Program-made: the position numbers and the translations under genes
The notes under the pieces: model-generated
Databases searched by the model: none
What the model was told of the DNA's origin: nothing
The model's input: the letters and a program-made list of their open reading frames with translations, nothing else
Shown: piece after piece, positions 58,616 through 64,000 of the stretch
Position numbering within the stretch: the first letter of the stretch is position 1
Layout: every line of letters begins with the position of its first letter
Assembly: GCF_003576375.1 (NCBI RefSeq)
Contig: NZ_QWGE01000002.1
Location: forward strand, 310,001 to 374,000
Length of the DNA: 64,000 bases
Direction: 5' to 3'
Source of the DNA: Pontibacter oryzae
Lineage (GTDB): Bacteria; Bacteroidota; Bacteroidia; Cytophagales; Hymenobacteraceae

Positions 58616-61195
58616 TTAAGCCTCTCTTCTTAAGACTTCTAGAGGTGGTCTGTTCAGGATGCCACGGCTGTTAAGCATACCTATAAAAACTGTCAGCAGC
58701 GTTATGCCCAAGAAAACTGGTAATAGCGGCGACAGGTCTGGCACAAACGCAACCTCAAAGCTAAAGATCGCCAGCGCCCAACTAGCGCCCACGGCAAGTA
58801 TGATTCCGGTGCCAGCAGCCAGGGTGCCCAGAAGTAAATATTCAAAGGCGTTTATACTTAGTATTTGCCGACGACTGGCTCCAAGTGTGCGCAGCAGCAC
58901 GCTTTCCTGTATCCGTTGGTATTTACTGTTGTTGATCGAGCCTATCAAAACAAGTAAGCCAGTGGTTATACTGAATAACGCCATAAACCGAATTACGAAG
59001 GAGATTTTGCCAAGGATGTCATCCAGCGTCTCCAGAATAAGGCCAAGGTCAATAGCGGATACGTTAGGGAATTGCTGCACAAGCGTCTGCTGAAAACTTG
59101 CTGCCTGCTGGTCGGTTTCGGTGCGCGTCATGAGTACATGGAACTGCGGAGCCTCTTCAAGCACGCCTTTCGGAAACACAACCAGGAAATTGCTTTGCAC
59201 CCGGTTCCATTCTACTTCGCGCAGGTTAGCCACTACAGTGGGTAGTAAGGCTCCCTGCACATTAAACAAAAGGGTGTCTCCAAGCGCTACTTTTAGGCGC
59301 TCGGCGTATCTGTCTTCTAAAGAGATAGGTATAGGCCCGGTAGTGTCTGCTATTTTATTTTGCCAATCCCCTGCAATGCTGGTTTCAGAACTGATGAGCG
59401 AATCACGGTAGGTTACGCGGTACTCGCGGGTATAAGCCCAGTCCGGTATGCCGAGCGTGGTGTCTTTGCGCACGTCTGCGGCCGTGAGACCGCCAATCTC
59501 CTCCAAGCGCATAGTTACCACCGGCACGTACTGCAACACCGGTAGGCCTTGCGCTTTTGTAAGTTGAGCCACTTGGTCTTTTTGCGCGTTCTGAATATCA
59601 AACAGGACCAGGTTTGGCTGGTTTTCGCTACCGGCAAAGGCTACTTCGCTCAGCAGTATGCGCTGCATCAGGAAAAGCGTCGCGATGAGTGCAGTGCCCA
59701 AACCGATGGACACAGTTAGCAGTAACGTCTGGTTATTTGGCCGGTAGAGGTTGGCCAGGCTTTGACGCCATACATAGCCCCAACCCACCGGAAAAAAGCG
59801 TTTAACCAGCCACATCATTAATTTAGCAATGAGGGCAAGTATAAAGAACGACACAAACACCCCGGCTGTAAATGCCAACGCCTGAAGCCAGGTGCCAAGC
59901 TGCAGGTAAGAAAACACAAAGATGAATGCTACAATCAGGAAGTATACGGCCCATCGCAATTTGTCTTTACTACCGGAAGTATGCTCTACGCCTGCACGCA
60001 GCGTAATCAACGGCGACACGTTACGAATAGAAAGCAAAGGCAACAGCGCAAATAGCACAGATATAATCACGCCGATAGCAATTCCTTGAAATATGGCAGC
60101 CCAAGAAACCGCTACTGTAACCTCTACAGGTAAAAATGTCTTGAAAAGCTCAGGCAAGTATAATTGTATCAGGCTGCCAAGTATGGCTCCAACTATGGAG
60201 CCTATTAAACCCATCGCCATCACTTGGAAAAGGTAGATCAGAAAAGCCTGTGTGCCGCTTACGCCCAAACAACGCAGCACACCGATGCTCGGAAGTTTCT
60301 CTCGGATGTACACATGCACTGCACTGGCAACACCTACACAACCTAAAAGTAACGCCACAAAGCCAACTAAGGCTAGAAAACGGGCAAGGTCTTCGTATGC
60401 CTTTCCGGTGCTTTCCTTCCTTGTCTCGATGGTGTCGAAACCAAAGCCCGCTTCTTCCAAGCGTGGTTCCAATTTTTTCACCAGCTTATCAGGGTCGGTT
60501 GAGGCAGGTAGTTTATAATATTGGTAATAGCTGATGCGGCTGCCACGTTGCAGCAGCCCGGTTTCTTCGAGGTAGCGGCGCGGAATGTAGACAGCCGGGG
60601 CAATGGTTGCCGTCATGGCCGTTTGGCCCGGGATTTTATTCAGCGCACCTGCAATCTCAAAGGTCTGGTTTCCTACTTTAATGCTGTCGCCGGGTTTGGT
60701 ATTGTATTGTAGCAGCAAGGTATGGTCTACAAGAGCTTGCCTGCCGCTGCTTCTAAAGGTGCTGCTAGCGCTTGCGGGTTCAGTTTCGATGGCGCCATAG
60801 TATGGAAAGCCGCCTTGCTCCAGTGCCCTTACCTGCACCAGACGTGTTCCGCCAGTGGATTTAAATAGCACCATTGATACAAAGCGCACCTCATCGGAAC
60901 GGTCGCCGCCCGTACCAATAGAATCCAATAGCTGCTGCATCTCAGGTTCAATCTCTTTATTTGCGGCAATGACCAGATCGGCCCCTATAAGCGATTTTGC
61001 CTGGCTGTCGATGTCGGTGCGCAGGTTATCAGAGAATGAGTTAATGGCCACAAGTGCGGCGATGCCCAACACGATGGAGGATATAAACAGCGCCAACCGG
61101 CTGCGGTTTCGCCTGCTGTCGCGCCAAGCCATTTTTAGGAGCCAGCGTAAGTTTAGTGGGCGTTCGGGTATATTAGGGAGAATTGATTCTGACAC
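58616..61195 (-). CDS. FtsX/YbbP-like ABC transporter permease
   Basis: The 859-residue protein has an N-terminal helix (about 30-48) after MAWRDSRRNRSRLALF, a periplasmic MacB-like core domain, FtsX membrane bundles near residues 270-400 and 760-850, and a second periplasmic domain between extra helices. This about ten-helix layout matches E. coli YbbP. Such permeases with a cytosolic ATPase probably move lipids or lipoproteins. Translation starts at GTG (61195). The ATPase is encoded just upstream (49 bp) on the same strand. Confidence 0.9.
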   Translation of the reverse strand: MSESILPNIPERPLNLRWLLKMAWRDSRRNRSRLALFISSIVLGIAALVAINSFSDNLRTDIDSQAKSLIGADLVIAANKEIEPEMQQLLDSIGTGGDRSDEVRFVSMVLFKSTGGTRLVQVRALEQGGFPYYGAIETEPASASSTFRSSGRQALVDHTLLLQYNTKPGDSIKVGNQTFEIAGALNKIPGQTAMTATIAPAVYIPRRYLEETGLLQRGSRISYYQYYKLPASTDPDKLVKKLEPRLEEAGFGFDTIETRKESTGKAYEDLARFLALVGFVALLLGCVGVASAVHVYIREKLPSIGVLRCLGVSGTQAFLIYLFQVMAMGLIGSIVGAILGSLIQLYLPELFKTFLPVEVTVAVSWAAIFQGIAIGVIISVLFALLPLLSIRNVSPLITLRAGVEHTSGSKDKLRWAVYFLIVAFIFVFSYLQLGTWLQALAFTAGVFVSFFILALIAKLMMWLVKRFFPVGWGYVWRQSLANLYRPNNQTLLLTVSIGLGTALIATLFLMQRILLSEVAFAGSENQPNLVLFDIQNAQKDQVAQLTKAQGLPVLQYVPVVTMRLEEIGGLTAADVRKDTTLGIPDWAYTREYRVTYRDSLISSETSIAGDWQNKIADTTGPIPISLEDRYAERLKVALGDTLLFNVQGALLPTVVANLREVEWNRVQSNFLVVFPKGVLEEAPQFHVLMTRTETDQQAASFQQTLVQQFPNVSAIDLGLILETLDDILGKISFVIRFMALFSITTGLLVLIGSINNSKYQRIQESVLLRTLGASRRQILSINAFEYLLLGTLAAGTGIILAVGASWALAIFSFEVAFVPDLSPLLPVFLGITLLTVFIGMLNSRGILNRPPLEVLRREA

Positions 61196-61244
61196 AGCGT
61201 GCTAATGTAAATTGCGTTGAAAGTGAAACGGCTGTATTTGTTGC

Positions 61245-61943
61245 TTACGATTGGCTTACTGCGGATGTAACCTCATCGGAAACAATGGCTCCGCCTTTAA
61301 TGCGGATGATTCTGTCGGTTTTGCCGGCAAGTTCCAGATCGTGGGTTACCAGCACAAGCGTAGTGCCTGCTTCGCGGTTCAGGTCAAAGAGCAGCCGCTC
61401 TACCTTTTCGCCGGTTTCCTCGTCCAGGTTTCCGGTAGGCTCATCGGCAAAAAGTATAGCTGGTTTGTTAGAGAAAGCCCTGGCCAGCGACACGCGTTGC
61501 TGCTCGCCACCGGATAGCTGCGTTGGGTAATGGTCGTGGCGTTCGGCAAGGCCTACCCGGCCCAGCAGTTCCATAGCTTGTTGCTGCACATTGCGCTCGC
61601 CACGCAGCTCCATGGGCACCATCACGTTTTCGAGGGCAGTAAGCGTTGGTATCAGCTGGAAGTTTTGGAAGATAAAGCCCACGTATTGATTGCGAACCTG
61701 CGCGCGCTGGTCCTCTGAAAGCTTATCCAGTGTGACGCCGTTAAGTATGACGGAGCCGGATGAAGCACGGTCCAGGCCTGCGCAAAGGCCAAGCAACGTT
61801 GTTTTGCCACTGCCCGATGGCCCTACTATGGCGCATACATCGCCGGCCTCTAATGAAAAGTTTATACCTTGCAGTACCGTCAGGTGGCGGTCGCCGCTGT
61901 TGTAGGTTTTAGTCAGATTCTGGATATCAAGGATAGTAGACAC
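61245..61943 (-). CDS. YbbA/LolD-like ABC transporter ATPase
   Basis: The 232-residue ATPase starts at GTG 61943 (MSTILDIQNLTKTY); a longer frame from 62027 adds an implausible N-terminus. Motifs in order: Walker A VGPSGSGKTTLL, Q-loop GFIFQNFQLIP, signature LSGGEQQRVSLARAF, Walker B ILFADEPTGNLD and the switch His in LVTHDLEL. It pairs with the downstream YbbP-like permease and is divergent from the tesA-like gene, the same arrangement as in E. coli. Confidence 0.92.
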   Translation of the reverse strand: MSTILDIQNLTKTYNSGDRHLTVLQGINFSLEAGDVCAIVGPSGSGKTTLLGLCAGLDRASSGSVILNGVTLDKLSEDQRAQVRNQYVGFIFQNFQLIPTLTALENVMVPMELRGERNVQQQAMELLGRVGLAERHDHYPTQLSGGEQQRVSLARAFSNKPAILFADEPTGNLDEETGEKVERLLFDLNREAGTTLVLVTHDLELAGKTDRIIRIKGGAIVSDEVTSAVSQS

Positions 61944-62092
61944 GTTTGAGAACAGTTTTTTTAAAGTATACGCAGCCGTATGTGCTGCATTAATTGATCG
62001 GACGCAGACCTGCGTGCCACAGAACAAAATAACTGATACGGCACGTTATAGGTTTAGAATAGCCCAAGTATAAATGTATTAAATTAAATTTT

Positions 62093-62812
62093 ATGAATAT
62101 AAAAAATAAGGTTTTAGCAATTGCATGTGCAACTGTGGTTGGCCTGGTTGCTTGCAATGAGGTTGACTCTACTAGTGAAACAGAAAGCGCAGATAGAACT
62201 GAAACAGCAGAAAATACTGAACCATCCACTCAGAAATCATCTGAAACGCAGACTATACTTTTCTTTGGCAACAGCCTCACTGCCGGTTATGGTCTTGAGC
62301 CAGACCAGGCGTTTCCGGCACTTATACAGCAACGCATCGACTCACTAAACTTGCCTTACAAGGTTGTAAACGCAGGCGTAAGCGGAGAAACAACAGCTGG
62401 TGGCAAAAGCCGTGTCGACTGGCTGCTGAAAAAACCTGTTGATATTTTTATACTTGAGCTAGGCGCCAATGACGGCTTGCGCGGCATAAATCTCTCCGAA
62501 TCGTACGCAAACCTGAAGACGATTATTGAGAAAGTACGGGCCAAGAACCCCGATGTGAAAATTGTTCTGGCAGGCATGCAGATTCCGCCAAGTATGGGCC
62601 AAAAGTATACTTCTGAGTTTAAGGAAATGTATACGCGCATAGCAGCGGAAGAGAATGTGCTGCTGATTCCGTTTTTACTAGAAGGCGTTGCCGGAGACCC
62701 CGAACTTAACCAAGCCGATGGCATACATCCTACGGTTGAGGGCCAAAAGATCTTGGCTGATAATGTCTGGGAAGTGCTGGAGCCTGCGCTACTGGCTGAA
62801 GAGGCCGCTTAG
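62093..62812 (+). CDS. tesA: TesA-like SGNH/GDSL arylesterase lipoprotein
   Basis: The 239-residue protein has a lipoprotein signal (lipobox ending LVAC, Cys21), an acidic Ser/Thr-rich linker to about 54, then the SGNH hydrolase: block I FFGNSLTAGYG with the nucleophile Ser (Asn replaces the usual Asp of GDSL), block II NAGVSGETTAGG, block III ELGANDGLRG and block V ADGIHPT with Asp and His. It hydrolyses esters or thioesters at the cell envelope. Divergence from ybbA-ybbP copies the E. coli gene order. Confidence 0.9.
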   Translation: MNIKNKVLAIACATVVGLVACNEVDSTSETESADRTETAENTEPSTQKSSETQTILFFGNSLTAGYGLEPDQAFPALIQQRIDSLNLPYKVVNAGVSGETTAGGKSRVDWLLKKPVDIFILELGANDGLRGINLSESYANLKTIIEKVRAKNPDVKIVLAGMQIPPSMGQKYTSEFKEMYTRIAAEENVLLIPFLLEGVAGDPELNQADGIHPTVEGQKILADNVWEVLEPALLAEEAA

Positions 62813-62926
62813 ACCGGTTTATTGCCCTACCTCGAAAAAAAGTTAGAAATTTTCACTGATTTAATAACCTTCTTAAACCAGTGGCGTAATAAAGTATGGC
62901 TAAAAGTTGAAAATTTGATTTTCACA

Positions 62927-62966
62927 AAACAAAAAACGACTCCTATTTTGGAGTCGTTTTTTGTTT
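62927..62966 (+). terminator. Strong terminator downstream of tesA
   Basis: AAACAAAAAACGACTCC pairs perfectly with GGAGTCGTTTTTTGTTT around TATTTT. Confidence 0.9.
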
Positions 62967-63297
62967 CTGCCCTATCCTTTTTAGCCTTCTCTATTTCTAA
63001 ATCAGATTTAATAGCTATCTCAAGCACTGTAATAATAACTGTGCTTCACATGACTGTTCTGCCTTTTCTTAAATTGCACCTATTCTAATAGCTTTTACAA
63101 TTGCTAAGTCGTTTATTTTTCAGAATTTATAGTTGATGCACAGGTATTTATAGTTTCTGGATTTGTTGTGCCGAAAAAAAGATTAAAATTTATACTTCCT
63201 CAGGCAACCTAACGCGGGGCACCTTACATCTAAGGTGTAAAGAGCAGGCAATGCTCCGGGCATAAAACGGAAATTGTATAGCAAAACTTTTACAAGC
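62967..63297. promoter_or_regulatory. Upstream region of the ECF sigma gene
   Basis: Together with the terminator, 62813-63297 is free of convincing genes. This AT-rich part must hold the sigma-factor promoter. A 7-bp perfect inverted repeat CACCTTA-CATC-TAAGGTG at 63220-63237 lies about 60 bp before the start and could be an operator or leader hairpin. No clear TAnnTTTG element was found. Confidence 0.4.
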
Positions 63298-63831
63298 GTG
63301 ACAGAAGCAGAACTGATAGCAGGATGCCAACAGGCAGATGCAAAGGCGCAAAAGCTCCTTTACGAGCGATTCGCCGCGCAGATGTATGGTGTGTGCCTGC
63401 GCTATCTAAAAAACGAGATGGATGCCGAAGAAGCGCTGCTCAACGGGTTTATGAAAATCTATCAATACATAAACCGCTTTGAGGCTAAAGGAAGTTTTGA
63501 AGGTTGGGTAAGGCGCATAATGGTAAACGAAGCGCTCGCGTTTCTCCGCAAAAAAGAGCCGCTATACATGGGCATCGAGGAGAACCACATACAGGTTGCC
63601 GGCAATACTTCTGCAGATCAGGATTTGGCAGAGGGCGAGTTGATGGCACTGCTGCACACGCTCCCGGCCGGATACAGGGCTGTTTTTAACCTATACGCCA
63701 TAGAAGGTTACTCTCACAAGGAAATAGCTGATATGCTCGGGATAACCGAGGGAACATCGAAGTCGCAGTTAAGTAAGGCCCGTGGCATGTTGCAGCGCCG
63801 CCTGGAAGGCCACAAGGCTATTGCCATTTAA
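63298..63831 (+). CDS. ECF-type RNA polymerase sigma factor
   Basis: The 177-residue protein (from GTG 63298, MTEAELIAGCQQADAKAQ) has sigma region 2 (LLYERFAAQMYGVCLRYLKN, DAEEALLNGFMKIYQYINRF) and region 4 (LPAGYRAVFNLYAIEGYSHK, EIADMLGITEGTSKSQLSKA). A TTG eight codons upstream is also possible. The family-typical start and the sequence EAELIAGC favour the GTG. It is followed after 15 nt by a gene cut by the window end, most likely its membrane partner or anti-sigma factor. Confidence 0.9.
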   Translation: MTEAELIAGCQQADAKAQKLLYERFAAQMYGVCLRYLKNEMDAEEALLNGFMKIYQYINRFEAKGSFEGWVRRIMVNEALAFLRKKEPLYMGIEENHIQVAGNTSADQDLAEGELMALLHTLPAGYRAVFNLYAIEGYSHKEIADMLGITEGTSKSQLSKARGMLQRRLEGHKAIAI

Positions 63832-63832
63832 C

Positions 63833-63839
63833 AAGGAGG
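63833..63839 (+). promoter_or_regulatory. Unusually strong Shine-Dalgarno AAGGAGG
   Basis: AAGGAGG lies directly after the sigma-factor stop codon and 7 nt before the next ATG. Such strong sites are rare in Bacteroidota, whose start regions usually lack them; none of the other genes in this window shows one as good. Confidence 0.7.
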
Positions 63840-63846
63840 AAAAATC

Positions 63847-64000
63847 ATGAAACCAGAAAACATAGATAACCTATTCAAAGAGCGATTGGGCAACAGCACC
63901 CCCACTCCTCCCGCCGACCTGTGGGCGCGCCTGCAGGAACGCATGGAAGCAGAGGAATTGACTGCCGCCGCTCCACAGCCACAAGCTGAAAAGCCCGTAA
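63847..64000 (+). CDS. Start of presumed anti-sigma or sigma-linked membrane protein (3' end cut by window)
   Basis: The open frame runs from ATG 63847 to the window end (51 codons): it begins MKPENIDNLFKERL and contains PTPPADLWARLQERM, then an Ala/Pro-rich stretch. The FKERL...PPADLW pattern is common at the N-terminus of the proteins encoded right after ECF sigma genes in Bacteroidota. Those proteins usually have one membrane helix further on, beyond this window. Confidence 0.7.
   Translation, partial: MKPENIDNLFKERLGNSTPTPPADLWARLQERMEAEELTAAAPQPQAEKPV

Noticed and set aside
62822..63088. An 88-codon open frame after tesA
   Set aside because: It runs through the strong terminator at 62927-62966, has no ATG-quality start context and no recognisable protein features, so I treat it as chance.

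Overview
The window looks like the chromosome of a Bacteroidota bacterium of the order Cytophagales, most likely family Hymenobacteraceae (Pontibacter-like). The evidence is a T9SS type A sorting domain on a secreted protease, a SusC/RagA-type TonB receptor, a GyrA with the Bacteroidota-style RGGVG box, promoters of the TAnnTTTG type, and many proteins whose best remembered relatives are from that family. The assignment was made by eye; no database was searched. Almost everything is ordinary chromosomal housekeeping. There is no prophage, IS element, CRISPR array or defence island. Only the 11.8-15.0 kb stretch (a solo SusC-like receptor beside a truncated SDR pseudogene) looks rearranged.

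Layout. 0-9.5 kb: DUF1003 membrane protein (cut by the window edge), CrtA-like carotenoid oxygenase, PPOX-fold stress protein, ACP phosphodiesterase, SlyD, a Upf1-like SF1 helicase, a coiled-coil membrane protein, an MMPL/RND exporter and thyA. 9.5-15 kb: exported amidohydrolase, exported MBL hydrolase, SusC-like receptor and SDR pseudogene. 15-25.4 kb: M4 metalloprotease with T9SS tail, class IV aminotransferase, lipoprotein MsrA, holin-like membrane protein, BLUF blue-light sensor, then an aldehyde-oxidation locus (DUF779, aldehyde dehydrogenase, divergent AraC regulator) and a Gfo/Idh/MocA oxidoreductase. 25.7-38.5 kb: ppc, TPR protein, gyrA, a tiny Cys/His-rich lipoprotein, SDR, YdjM-like protein, K+-channel-like protein, GNAT-like protein, and a DUF3307/SatD pair preceded by three evenly spaced operator-like repeats. 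38.6-49.4 kb: two identical tRNA-Thr(TGT) genes, then a dense run of translation and cofactor genes (DUF349, YqgE, pdxH, DUF1015, maf, RlmI-like, RsmF-like, NUDIX). 49.4-64 kb: sdaAB-tolC-hlyD-gpsA cluster, tryptophan 2,3-dioxygenase, FAD protein, CoA-binding protein, SDR, the ybbP-ybbA/tesA divergent cluster, and an ECF sigma factor with the start of its presumed anti-sigma partner.

The most striking signal is not a gene. The heptamer AAGTATA/TATACTT (and, less so, AAGTATG/CATACTT) occurs roughly 100 times, about ten times more often than composition predicts. It lies on both strands, in all reading frames and between genes. It behaves like a highly iterated genomic motif comparable to HIP1 of cyanobacteria. 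It even forms the base of a perfect 62-nt palindromic terminator at 45743-45804. The second signal is the 29-bp-periodic operator array in front of satD. No wholly new multi-gene system could be demonstrated from sequence alone.
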